A stretch of 7,825 nucleotides of DNA from UBA4064 sp050179135 (GCA_050179135.1 JBFXFK010000212.1:1-7825), one strand, 5' to 3'. Counted from the stretch's first letter, positions 1 through 6,419 are shown. The notes: generated by a model not told the origin, from the sequence alone. Numbers and translations are program-made.

Positions 1-164
1 GGTCACAATCTGCTGGTTCAATATTCAGAAGTCAGAATACAGAATTCAGAAGCCAGAATAAATAGGGAATGGTTGCTGTTTATAAAAATGATATTTTCCT
101 TTTTATTCTGAATTCTGGCTTCTGAATTCTGTTTTTCCACAATTGTTGACCGACAGCAGTATAT
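1..164. repeat. Non-coding region with a 20-bp perfect inverted repeat (GAATTCTG family)
   Basis: No gene is seen between the left edge and the stop codon of the VWA-TPR gene. The stretch is built from short units such as CAGAATTCAGAAGCCAGAAT. Positions 40-59 are a perfect 20-bp inverted copy of 112-131, with a 52-nt AT-rich spacer. Degenerate extra units (TCAGAATACAG) lie to the left of the first arm. In the transcript of the Bat-like operon this would fold into a long stem just after the last visible gene. No U-run follows the stem on the minus strand, so it is not a classical intrinsic terminator. The units resemble those in the two other operon gaps (2985-3050 and 4471-4646). Confidence 0.8.
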
Positions 165-1982
165 TTACCAGTCTTTCTCCACACCGGTTTTTCCATAAGC
201 CGGAATCATTGATTTTCCGGGCTGGTCCTTCAACCGGTTCAGGATTTGATCCGCCATTTTGGAGCCTTTGGCATTTTCGGAATCACCGGCAGGCTCGGAA
301 GGTGAGGCCCCCTGCTGTTTCTGATCGTCGGATTGCTGGTGATCCGCTTCCTCTCCGGCCGATTTTTCCGGCTTTTCCGGGCCGTTTTTATTCCCATCGG
401 CCATTTCCTTGCCAAAATCGGGTGACGACCCATTCGTATCATCCGGTTTGGACGATTTTTCCGGATCTTCGGGGGGCTGCTCCGGCCGATTCTCCGGGTC
501 CTCTCCCTGTTTTGACGGATCGTTTGATTCGGAATCGTCTTTCTTGTCGCCCGGTTGTTGATTCTGCTGTTCCCTGGCCTGCTCCATGACTTTTTTGACA
601 AATTCCAGATTCTGACTGGCCTGAATATCATCGGGATTCAGTTTCAGGGCCGCTTCATAGTTTTTTATGGCCGCTTCATAATTCTTTTTTCGAAATTCGG
701 CATTTCCAAGATTGTAGAGGGCCTTGTGCTGAAGTTGTTGGTTTTCGGTTTTCAGGGCTTCCTGGTAACTTTTTGCGGCCGCCTCGAAATCGCCGGTTTG
801 ATAATGGGCATTTCCGATGTTGTATGAAATATCCGGTCTGTCCGGATGTTCAATCTGGGCATCGATGAAACGCTTCAGTGCCCTGTCGTAGGCCCCCTGA
901 TTATAGGCGTCGATGCCTTCCTGGATGGGGTTTTCGGCATGAACCGGCATGGCCGAAAGGAGCAGGAAGATCACGCCCAATGCCGCGGATTTTTTTCGAA
1001 CAGCCGGTATCAGCAATTCGGCGCCAAGGGCCAAGATGGCCAATGCCAGCATCCACTGAAAGCGGTCTTCCCAAATCTGCTTTTTGTCCGTGGCAAGGGT
1101 GGATGCTTCCATTTTCCCCCGGATCTCCCGGGTATAGATCACATCCAGGTCCATGTTCCCGGCCGTGGATCGTACATAGGCGCCATCGGTCAGCCCCGCC
1201 ATTTTTTTCAATGTTTCCTCATCGATTCGGGTCAGGATGATGTTTCCGGACGGGTCCTTCTGGATGCCGCCGGTCTTTGATGGCACTGGAACGCCTTCAC
1301 GGTTTCCCACACCGATGCAAAACAGCTTGACGCCGGCTTTCCGGGCATTTTCCGCAGCGTCCATGGGATCTGTCGTGCCGGTGTTCTCCCCGTCTGTTAT
1401 CAGGATGATGGCTTTCTGGGAGTTTGCCTTGGGATCGAATGCGGAAAGAGATGTCGTGACCGCTCCGGATATGTCGGTGCCGCCGACCGGCATGGAATCG
1501 GGTGTCAGGGAATTCAAGAAAATATTGAATGCTTCATAATCCAGCGTTAACGGACACTGGAGAAACGCGGTTCCGGAAAAGGCCACCAGACCCATCCGGT
1601 CCCCCTTCAGCATGGTCAGCAGATCATAAATTTCCCGTTTGGCCCGGTCCAGTCGGGTGGGCTGGATATCGGTTGCCAGCATGCTGCGGGAAAGATCGAT
1701 CGCCACTATGATATCCACGCCTTTTTGCGTAATGGTCTGCCATTTGTACCCATATTGGGGACCGGACAGGGCAATGCAGAGAAACAGGAGAGAACACAGA
1801 ACCAGTCCGGCCCGGGTCCATCGCAGCCTGGCGCCGGTTTCCGGAGCAATGGCGCCAAGGCCTTTGGGGGAGGCAAACCGGGTCAGAATGGTTTGCCGGG
1901 TCTTCATTCCGTAAACAACCACCAGAAAAAGAACCGGTAAGGCCCAGATGAGAAACAGCATTTCGATGTGACTGAATTTCAT
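165..1982 (-). CDS. batB: BatB-BatC-like fusion: VWA domain membrane protein with TPR repeats and charged tail
   Basis: A predicted inner-membrane protein of 605 residues. The ATG at 1982-1980 is preferred over an in-frame start 13 codons upstream because it overlaps the batA stop as ATGA and leaves a normal start, MKFSHIEML. In order it has TM segments at about 8-25 and 57-74, a VWA domain at about 88-285, a TM at about 309-326, a second hydrophobic stretch at 333-347, TPR units at about 351-455, and a Q/E/D/K/P-rich, probably disordered tail at about 466-580. The metal-site (MIDAS) residues are present: DLSRS at 96-100, Thr169 in GGTD, and Asp197 in ITDGEN. In Bacteroides and Leptospira, BatB (VWA) and BatC (TPR) are separate proteins; one-piece versions occur in proteobacteria. 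The stretch at 329-349 looks like the retained signal peptide of a BatC. Role, by family: a partner of the MoxR ATPase in envelope or stress functions; the substrate is unknown. Confidence 0.9.
   Translation of the reverse strand: MKFSHIEMLFLIWALPVLFLVVVYGMKTRQTILTRFASPKGLGAIAPETGARLRWTRAGLVLCSLLFLCIALSGPQYGYKWQTITQKGVDIIVAIDLSRSMLATDIQPTRLDRAKREIYDLLTMLKGDRMGLVAFSGTAFLQCPLTLDYEAFNIFLNSLTPDSMPVGGTDISGAVTTSLSAFDPKANSQKAIILITDGENTGTTDPMDAAENARKAGVKLFCIGVGNREGVPVPSKTGGIQKDPSGNIILTRIDEETLKKMAGLTDGAYVRSTAGNMDLDVIYTREIRGKMEASTLATDKKQIWEDRFQWMLALAILALGAELLIPAVRKKSAALGVIFLLLSAMPVHAENPIQEGIDAYNQGAYDRALKRFIDAQIEHPDRPDISYNIGNAHYQTGDFEAAAKSYQEALKTENQQLQHKALYNLGNAEFRKKNYEAAIKNYEAALKLNPDDIQASQNLEFVKKVMEQAREQQNQQPGDKKDDSESNDPSKQGEDPENRPEQPPEDPEKSSKPDDTNGSSPDFGKEMADGNKNGPEKPEKSAGEEADHQQSDDQKQQGASPSEPAGDSENAKGSKMADQILNRLKDQPGKSMIPAYGKTGVEKDW
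936..998 (-). other. Internal signal-peptide-like segment at the VWA/TPR junction
   Basis: Codons 329-349 of the fusion protein show a basic n-region (RKK), a hydrophobic core (AALGVIFLLLSAM) and a c-region ending PVHA before Glu. VHA fits the small-x-Ala rule of signal peptidase I. By the positive-inside rule the preceding TM (309-326) brings the chain into the cytoplasm, so this segment would carry the TPR part back out. Cleavage after Ala349 would release a free periplasmic TPR protein; without cleavage it is simply a fourth TM. The features are seen in the sequence; the cleavage is inference. Confidence 0.55.
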
Positions 1983-2974
1983 GGCACACGCATCAATCGG
2001 GTATGGGCCAGCACGATCCACAGGCCCAGAAGAATGAAAGCCGGAATCAGAAGATACCGGTACAGCTCGTTGTATTCCGCAAAGGTTTTTATTTTGACAT
2101 CGGTTTTTTCCATCGTGTCGATGGTGTTGTAAATCTGCTGGAGTCCTTCGGTATTTTCCGCCTTGAAATACATGCCGCCGGTCCGGGTGGCAATATCCCT
2201 GAGCGTGTCTTCATCGATGGCCACACGCTGATACACATAGCGTTCCCCGAAAACCGGGTCCTTTATCAGAAATGGTACCTGGCCATGCGTGCCCACACCC
2301 ACCGTATAGATTTTAACGCCTTTTTGGGCAGCCAGGCCTGTTGCAATCTGCGGGGACAGTTCGCCGGAATTGCTTTGCCCGTCGGTCAGCAGAATAATGA
2401 TATTGGATTTGCTGCTGACATCTGCCAGCCGTTTCAGTGAAATGCCGATGGCATCGCCAATGGCCGTATTCGGCCCGGCAGCGCCGATCTGCAGGCGTTC
2501 CAGAATGGATGCAATTGTGGTGTAATCCCGTGTCAGGGGCAACTGGGTATAGGCATGGGTGCCGAACACCACCATGGCGATCCGGTCCCCGTTTCGTTTG
2601 GTGATAAAGTCCTGAATCACGCCCTTGATGGCTTCCAGCCGGTTGACGATTTTTCCCTTATATTTGAAATCAAGGGCAGCCATGCTTTCGGAAAGGTCCA
2701 CCGCCAGGATGATGTTGATGCCCTCTGTCATCACGTTGACCTGCCTGGTTCCCCATTGGGGCCTGGCCATGGCCACGATCATCAGGCAGAGGGCCGCATA
2801 TTTCAACACGGGCAGGATTCTGGCTGCCCGCAGCATCCGGGAAGGTGGCATATCCGGTATCGTCATCAGGGATGACATGTTCAGTGCCGGTCTGTGCCGT
2901 TTTTTCCGGAAAAAGACCAGTGCCGGCAACAGGGCCATGAGTGACAGAAACCAGGGTGATGCGAATTGGAACAT
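1979..2974 (-). CDS. batA: BatA-like VWA domain membrane protein
   Basis: 331 residues. Predicted TM segments lie at about 8-22, 57-73 and 306-324, with a VWA domain at about 87-285 between the second and third. The basic RKKRHR after the first TM suggests N-out, loop in, VWA in the periplasm and a short cytoplasmic C-terminus. The metal-ion-dependent adhesion site is complete: DLSES at 93-97, Thr170 in GPNT, and Asp198 in LLTDGQSN. ARPQWG before the VWA domain is typical of BatA/BatB proteins. The ATG at 2974 has a possible ribosome site AAAGG about 6 nt upstream. The stop overlaps the next gene as ATGA, so the two VWA proteins are probably made together and may form a heteromeric complex. 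The function follows from the family (Bat proteins, named for Bacteroides aerotolerance); no ligand can be read from the sequence. It might equally be filed under the generic label 'VWA domain protein'. Confidence 0.92.
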   Translation of the reverse strand: MFQFASPWFLSLMALLPALVFFRKKRHRPALNMSSLMTIPDMPPSRMLRAARILPVLKYAALCLMIVAMARPQWGTRQVNVMTEGINIILAVDLSESMAALDFKYKGKIVNRLEAIKGVIQDFITKRNGDRIAMVVFGTHAYTQLPLTRDYTTIASILERLQIGAAGPNTAIGDAIGISLKRLADVSSKSNIIILLTDGQSNSGELSPQIATGLAAQKGVKIYTVGVGTHGQVPFLIKDPVFGERYVYQRVAIDEDTLRDIATRTGGMYFKAENTEGLQQIYNTIDTMEKTDVKIKTFAEYNELYRYLLIPAFILLGLWIVLAHTRLMRVP

Positions 2975-2984
2975 GCGTACCTTT

Positions 2985-3050
2985 ATAGGCTGAAGGCTGA
3001 AGACTGAAGGCTGGAGGAAAAGCCGGCCGTTGCGTTCAGTCTTCAGGCTG
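2985..3050. repeat. Inverted repeat of GGCTGAA/TTCAGCC heptamers between the DUF4381-type gene and batA
   Basis: The 61-bp gap between these two genes is largely GGCTGAA-type units. Positions 2995-3008 (GGCTGAAGACTGAA) pair with 3035-3048, with one mismatch in 14. A further unit lies at 3008-3013, within the loop. The right arm runs into the coding end of the DUF4381-type gene and supplies its last codons and stop. In RNA this would make a hairpin between two operon genes and could modulate read-through or mRNA stability. Confidence 0.75.
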
Positions 3051-3551
3051 TTTTACAAAATTTCTCACACAGGTTAAATCCTGCCGCATTTTGCTTGCGG
3101 CTGCCGGAACTCCGGCGAATTTGACCGGATCGGCTGAACGGAGCAGGGTTTTCAGCTCCATAAGGATTTCCCGCTGAATGTCCAGAATATCGATTTTGGG
3201 AAGCAGTTCCTCCGTGGTCATTTCCAGAGCATTGATGTTGTAACACGCTTCAATATAGGTTCTCAGGATGTTGGAAAGACGGAAATAAAACGTTTTGGCA
3301 TCCATGTTTTCCACATCTCCGAGCGCATCCAGGGATCTGAGAGCGGCTTCATGGGGAGAAACCGGGACTTCTGTCGGGACATGGCCGGGTTTTCGGTATT
3401 TCTTCCAATACCAGATGGCTGCACCGATAACGGCCAGAACCAGCAGGGCGCCCAAGATATACAACAACCATGATCCATCAATCGCCAAAATTTCCAGGGG
3501 CTTGATGTCGTGAATATCCGTCATAGGGGTGGCGGTATCGGTCGCCTGCAT
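3036..3551 (-). CDS. Single-TM protein, DUF4381 / BatD C-terminal-region type
   Basis: 171 residues. The short N-terminal part contains DIHDIKPLEI (residues 12-21), a sequence typical of DUF4381 proteins. One strong TM follows at about 27-49, then a basic stretch KKYRKPG that places the rest in the cytoplasm. The soluble part (about 65-168) contains FYFRLSNILRTYIEACY (88-104), MTTEELLPKI (111-120) and RSADPVKFAGVP (138-149), which match the cytoplasmic tail found in many BatD proteins and DUF4381 proteins. The ATG at 3551 shares one base with the stop of the DUF58 gene (TAATG), so translation is probably coupled. The gene lies between DUF58 and batA, the usual proteobacterial order. Its likely role is a membrane adaptor linking the cytoplasmic MoxR/DUF58 side to the periplasmic VWA proteins; that is inference. 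The last residues, QPED, are encoded by an intergenic-type repeat. Confidence 0.85.
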   Translation of the reverse strand: MQATDTATPMTDIHDIKPLEILAIDGSWLLYILGALLVLAVIGAAIWYWKKYRKPGHVPTEVPVSPHEAALRSLDALGDVENMDAKTFYFRLSNILRTYIEACYNINALEMTTEELLPKIDILDIQREILMELKTLLRSADPVKFAGVPAAASKMRQDLTCVRNFVKQPED

Positions 3552-4453
3552 TACCGTTTCCTCTTTTCCCGGATGCGAAAATATCGATTCAGCGCATCCA
3601 CCACGGACCCGGAGGTCTGAATTTCAATACAGTCCATATCGGCCGTTTTCAGGGATTGCAGGGTTTGGGCATAATCCCGGGTCTTCTGCAGGTGATAATG
3701 CTGACGGGTGGTTGCATCCGAGGCATCCAGCAGGATCTGCCGGCCGGTCTCAAAATCCCGAAGCGTCAATATCCCGGCTTCCGGCAGATGAAACTCCCCG
3801 GGGTCCGAGAGCATGACGGCAATGAGCTCGTGCTTGCCGGACAGGGATTTCATCCTGCGGATGTATGACTTTTCAGATGTGGCGGACGGCTCCGGAGACA
3901 GAAAATCGGATATCAAAAACGAGATCGTTCTTTTTCGGGACACCCTGCCCAAAAACGCCACCGCCTCCCGGATATCGGTGCCTGTGTGTTCCGGTTCAAA
4001 GGAGAACAGCTCCTTGATCACGCGCCAGACATGGGCAGAACCTTTTTTGGGGGGAATATATTTTTCAACCCGATCCGTAAACAGAATGGCGCCAACCTTG
4101 TCATTGTTGCGGATGGCGTTAAATGCCAGGATGGAAGCAATTTCCGCGGCGATATCCTTTTTGAGATTATCGGTGGTTCCAAAACCTTCGGAAGCACTCA
4201 TATCCATCAGGAGCATTACCACAAGCTCCCGTTCCTCGCGGTACAGCTTGACATACGGCCTTCCCATCCGGGCAGAGACTTTCCAGTCGATGCTCTTGAC
4301 ATCATCTCCCGGTGAATATTCCCGCACTTCTTCAAACTCGATTCCCGAGCCGCGGAATATGGACCGGTACTGACCGGCCATCATCGTGTTGACCATGCGG
4401 GCGCTTTTGATATGTACTTTTTTGATCTTTTTTATGATTTCTGGGGACAGCAT
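3551..4453 (-). CDS. DUF58 domain protein (MoxR-associated)
   Basis: 300 residues, soluble, with no TM or signal peptide. The DUF58 signature is clear at residues 35-60: GSGIEF, EVREYSPGDD and IDWKVSAR, followed by EERELVVMLLMDMSAS (73-88). The second half is a VWA-like fold with DMSAS (84-88) in the place of a DxSxS metal motif, TGTD at 157-160, and FLISDF at 179-184. The start ATG at 4453 gives LSPEIIKKIKKVHIKSARMV, which fits the usual family N-terminus, although no strong ribosome site precedes it on this strand. A 196-nt repeat-filled gap separates it from the MoxR gene upstream. Downstream it overlaps the next gene by one base. DUF58 genes almost always sit beside MoxR genes; the protein is taken to be a cytoplasmic partner of that ATPase, but its biochemical role is not established. 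Confidence 0.92.
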   Translation of the reverse strand: MLSPEIIKKIKKVHIKSARMVNTMMAGQYRSIFRGSGIEFEEVREYSPGDDVKSIDWKVSARMGRPYVKLYREERELVVMLLMDMSASEGFGTTDNLKKDIAAEIASILAFNAIRNNDKVGAILFTDRVEKYIPPKKGSAHVWRVIKELFSFEPEHTGTDIREAVAFLGRVSRKRTISFLISDFLSPEPSATSEKSYIRRMKSLSGKHELIAVMLSDPGEFHLPEAGILTLRDFETGRQILLDASDATTRQHYHLQKTRDYAQTLQSLKTADMDCIEIQTSGSVVDALNRYFRIREKRKR

Positions 4454-4470
4454 GGATTATTCCCAAAAGG

Positions 4471-4646
4471 AGGCTTAAGGCTGAAGGCTGAAGGCTGAAG
4501 GAAAATCGGAACAAAAACCATTCATATGATTGGCCAAACCTTCAGCCTTCTGTATTCTGTTTTCATCCTTCAGCCTTACACCTTCAGCCTTCAGTCTTCT
4601 GTATTCTGTTTTTATCCTTCCACCTTCAGTCTTCAGCCTTCAGCCT
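4471..4646. repeat. Repeat-filled gap between the MoxR and DUF58 genes (TTCAGCC heptamers, 49-bp tandem unit)
   Basis: Most of the 196-bp gap consists of heptamer units. On the left are three GGCTGAA copies in tandem (4479-4499). On the right are many TTCAGCC or TTCAGTC copies between 4541 and 4646. The right side also holds a direct repeat with a 49-bp period: the block starting at 4541 (TTCAGCCTTCTGTATTCTG...) recurs at 4590 with a few changes. The left and right blocks are in inverted orientation and can pair in several registers, so the transcript could form alternative hairpins between the first and second genes of the operon. Confidence 0.85.
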
Positions 4647-4649
4647 ATA

Positions 4650-5630
4650 TCAAGGCACCTCAACCGAATCAAACACCTGCCCGATAATGTGATCCGTGGT
4701 GATATCCTCGGCTTCCGCCTCATAGGTCAGAATGATACGATGGCGCAGGATGGCGGGCGCCACGGTTTTGATGTCCTGAGGGGTGACATACGCCCTTCCC
4801 TGAAGAAAGGCAAAGGCTCTGGCAGCCAGGCTGAGAAAAATGGTTGCCCGGGGGGACGCGCCAAACTGGATATAATCCGAAATGTCCATGTTGTATTCCC
4901 CGGGTTTGCGGGTGGCGAACACAATATTGACAATATAGTCTTTCAGCTTTTCGTCCATGTAAACCGACCGGATCAATCCTACGATGTCATCGAGTTGGGA
5001 CGGATCGATGACCTGACGGATTTCCGGAGCACTTTCAAATCCAATCCGGTTCATGATTTCCTTTTCTTCGGTTTTGAGCGGATAATCAATCACCAGTTTG
5101 AACATGAAACGATCGACCTGGGCTTCGGGCAGGGGATAGGCGCCTTCCTGTTCGATGGGGTTCTGGGTGGCAAGAACCAGAAACGGATCGGAAAGCGGAA
5201 ATGTGTTTTCGCCGATGGTGACCTGTCGTTCCTGCATGGCTTCCAGCAGCGCGGACTGAACCTTGGAAGGGGCCCGGTTGATTTCATCTGCAAGGATGAT
5301 GTTATGGAAAAGGGGACCTTTCTTGATGGTGAAATCTCCGGTTCCGGGCCGGTATATTTCCGTGCCAATCAGATCCGCGGGCAGCAGATCCGGCGTAAAC
5401 TGAATGCGCTTGAATTCGGCGCGGACCGTGGCGGCGAGGGCCTTGACCGCACTGGTTTTTGCCAGTCCCGGAACGCCTTCGATCAGAATGTGTCCTTTGG
5501 TAAACAGCCCCATCAACAGGCCGTCAACCAGATCCCGTTGTCCCACAAGCACCTTGCTGATTTCATTTCGCATGCTGTTGATCAGATGGTGCGTTTCCTC
5601 AATTTTTTCCTTCAATTCCTCTATGACCAC
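4650..5630 (-). CDS. moxR: MoxR-family AAA+ ATPase
   Basis: 326 residues, cytoplasmic, full family length. The nucleotide-binding elements are all visible: Walker A GVPGLAKTS (52-60), Walker B IILADEINRAP (111-121), the sensor-1 region LATQNPIEQEGAYPLPEAQVDRF (153-175), and the sensor-2 region FGASPRA (256-262). The GTG start at 5630-5628 is chosen because GGGAGGA lies four nucleotides upstream; no ATG sits at an equivalent place. It is the first gene of a minus-strand operon with DUF58, DUF4381-type and two VWA genes. MoxR ATPases act as chaperone-like remodelling machines, often with a VWA protein as partner (RavA-ViaA and MoxR of methanol dehydrogenase maturation are known cases). Here the DUF58 and Bat-like VWA proteins are the probable partners. 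The substrate cannot be told from the sequence. Confidence 0.96.
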   Translation of the reverse strand: MVIEELKEKIEETHHLINSMRNEISKVLVGQRDLVDGLLMGLFTKGHILIEGVPGLAKTSAVKALAATVRAEFKRIQFTPDLLPADLIGTEIYRPGTGDFTIKKGPLFHNIILADEINRAPSKVQSALLEAMQERQVTIGENTFPLSDPFLVLATQNPIEQEGAYPLPEAQVDRFMFKLVIDYPLKTEEKEIMNRIGFESAPEIRQVIDPSQLDDIVGLIRSVYMDEKLKDYIVNIVFATRKPGEYNMDISDYIQFGASPRATIFLSLAARAFAFLQGRAYVTPQDIKTVAPAILRHRIILTYEAEAEDITTDHIIGQVFDSVEVP

Positions 5631-5633
5631 GTT

Positions 5634-5640
5634 TCCTCCC
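5634..5640 (-). promoter_or_regulatory. Ribosome binding site of the MoxR gene
   Basis: The minus strand reads GGGAGGA, then AAC, then GTG (start at 5630). This strong Shine-Dalgarno match at close spacing decides the GTG start of the ATPase. I looked for -35/-10 boxes further upstream (5645-5760) and found none convincing. Confidence 0.8.
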
Positions 5641-5828
5641 GCAGACAGGATAATTTAGGGATTCAGATAATGGTTTGTATCTCTGGCCACCCGTGATGTG
5701 CACAGGAACCCGTACAAATGGCCGGATGCACAGACTGAATTTTAGTCACAAAAATCTGATTTTCAAGACCGGATGGTGGGTGTAATTCAAACCCGTTGTA
5801 GAGAAGCTGCTTATAAATGCAAGGTTCC

Positions 5829-5854
5829 GTCATTCCGGCGAACGCCGGAATCCA
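5829..5854 (+). repeat. REP-type palindrome, left copy
   Basis: GTCATTCCGGCG, AA, CGCCGGAAT, CCA. The palindromic arms 5832-5840 and 5843-5851 are perfect over 9 bp with a two-base loop. This is the widespread proteobacterial GTCATTCC...GGAATCCA extragenic repeat, whose antisense reading gives the familiar spurious peptide WIPAFAGMT. It sits within the MITE-like element. Confidence 0.85.
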
Positions 5855-5900
5855 TAGCAGGAGACATGAATGCAGCATGGCCGCCTCTATGCTCACTGTC

Positions 5901-5927
5901 TGGATTCCGGGTCAAGCCCGGAATGAC
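5901..5927 (-). repeat. REP-type palindrome, right copy (inverted)
   Basis: TGGATTCCGGG, TCAAG, CCCGGAATGAC. The arms 5904-5911 and 5917-5924 are perfect over 8 bp. It is the inverted partner of the copy at 5829-5854 with a diverged loop, so the two form a BIME-like pair separated by 46 bp inside the MITE-like element. Confidence 0.85.
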
Positions 5928-6096
5928 AGCTAACCGCCATTTTTTAAACGACTACAACGGGGTTGATTTACACCCCCGGATGGTCTGATTCAATTGATTT
6001 AATGACATGTTTTTGCTTCAATAATCGTAACTCCAAATAATGGCACAATCACTAAAACATATGGGTTTCGGCGTTTGTCGGAATCGATAAAATATT

Positions 6097-6358
6097 TTCT
6101 GATTATAACGAATTTGGGGGGTGCAGTATAAACCTAATTTCGATTTATCAGCCCCATAGGGGCGGCCTGTTTGTAGAAATGGACAGAATACAATCCATCA
6201 AGCTCCATCGGAGCGGCCTGTTTTGACCGATAACAGGCCGCCCCTACGGGGCTTGAAAAACAGGGGGTGTCATCACTACAAACAGGGCGCTCCTACGGAG
6301 CTTTACCGGATTTTTGGCATTGGAATTATTTGACCCCCCAAACCCGTTACAACCAGAA
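6097..6358. repeat. Concentric palindromic element: TIR-like ends around four GGCCTGTT repeats
   Basis: The outer ends, 6097-6122 and 6333-6358, match as inverted copies at 22 of 26 positions, including a perfect 10-bp block (TTTGGGGGGT / ACCCCCCAAA). Inside are four related units: A 6149-6176 (GCCCCATAGGGGC, then GGCCTGTTTGTAG), B 6200-6224 (AGCTCCATCGGAGC, then GGCCTGTTTT), and inverted copies C 6232-6254 and D 6276-6304. A pairs with D and B with C, and all pairs share a centre near 6227. No target duplication is evident at the ends and no ORF lies inside. The core unit is like the 'GCCCC-TA-GGGGC' extragenic repeats found in many environmental bacteria. Confidence 0.75.
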
Positions 6359-6419
6359 TGTTCCACATCGTTGTTGAGATGTTACCAAAATCGTGCTTCA
6401 CTGAAATACCCGTGAATGA

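Larger units (their letters stand above)
5769..5984. mobile_element. 198-bp MITE with 24-bp terminal inverted repeats and a 9-bp target duplication
   Basis: The terminal inverted repeats are 5778-5801 (GGGTGTAATTCAA, then ACCCGTTGTAG) and 5952-5975, which match as inverted copies at 22 of 24 positions. Immediately outside each end stands the same 9-mer, CCGGATGGT (5769-5777 and 5976-5984), exactly as expected for a target-site duplication. No open reading frame inside could encode a transposase, so the element would depend on one supplied in trans. A 9-bp duplication is known for several DDE-transposase groups (IS1, the IS10/IS50 type, IS903, IS256), so length alone does not assign a family. 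Inside lies an inverted pair of REP palindromes centred on the same axis. Confidence 0.8.

Noticed and set aside
40..131. Intrinsic terminator of the Bat-like operon
   Set aside because: The 20-bp stem has a 52-nt loop and no U-run after it on the minus strand; it is better described as a repeat that might fold.
1983..2021. Upstream start for the VWA-TPR protein, adding 13 residues
   Set aside because: The added residues lie within the end of batA and look like shadow sequence; the ATG at 1982 gives a normal membrane-protein start and an ATGA overlap.
3813..4373. A 186-codon plus-strand frame opposite the DUF58 gene
   Set aside because: Antisense shadow; rich in Ser/Arg with no recognisable domain, while the minus strand holds a clear DUF58 signature.
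4471..4646. CRISPR-like array
   Set aside because: Units are 7 bp and near-contiguous, in both orientations, without uniform spacers; no cas gene is in the window.
4530..5696. A 388-codon open frame on the plus strand opposite the MoxR gene
   Set aside because: It lies antisense to a well-conserved AAA+ ATPase, starts in heptamer repeats, has no family-like motif, and is explained by codon bias of the real gene.
5663..5896. A 77-codon minus-strand frame containing WIPAFAGMT
   Set aside because: This peptide is the well-known spurious translation of the REP palindrome; the frame is repeat DNA within the MITE.
6149..6304. CRISPR array from the GGCCTGTT repeats
   Set aside because: Four units in mirrored orientation with diverged cores; CRISPR repeats would be direct and nearly identical.
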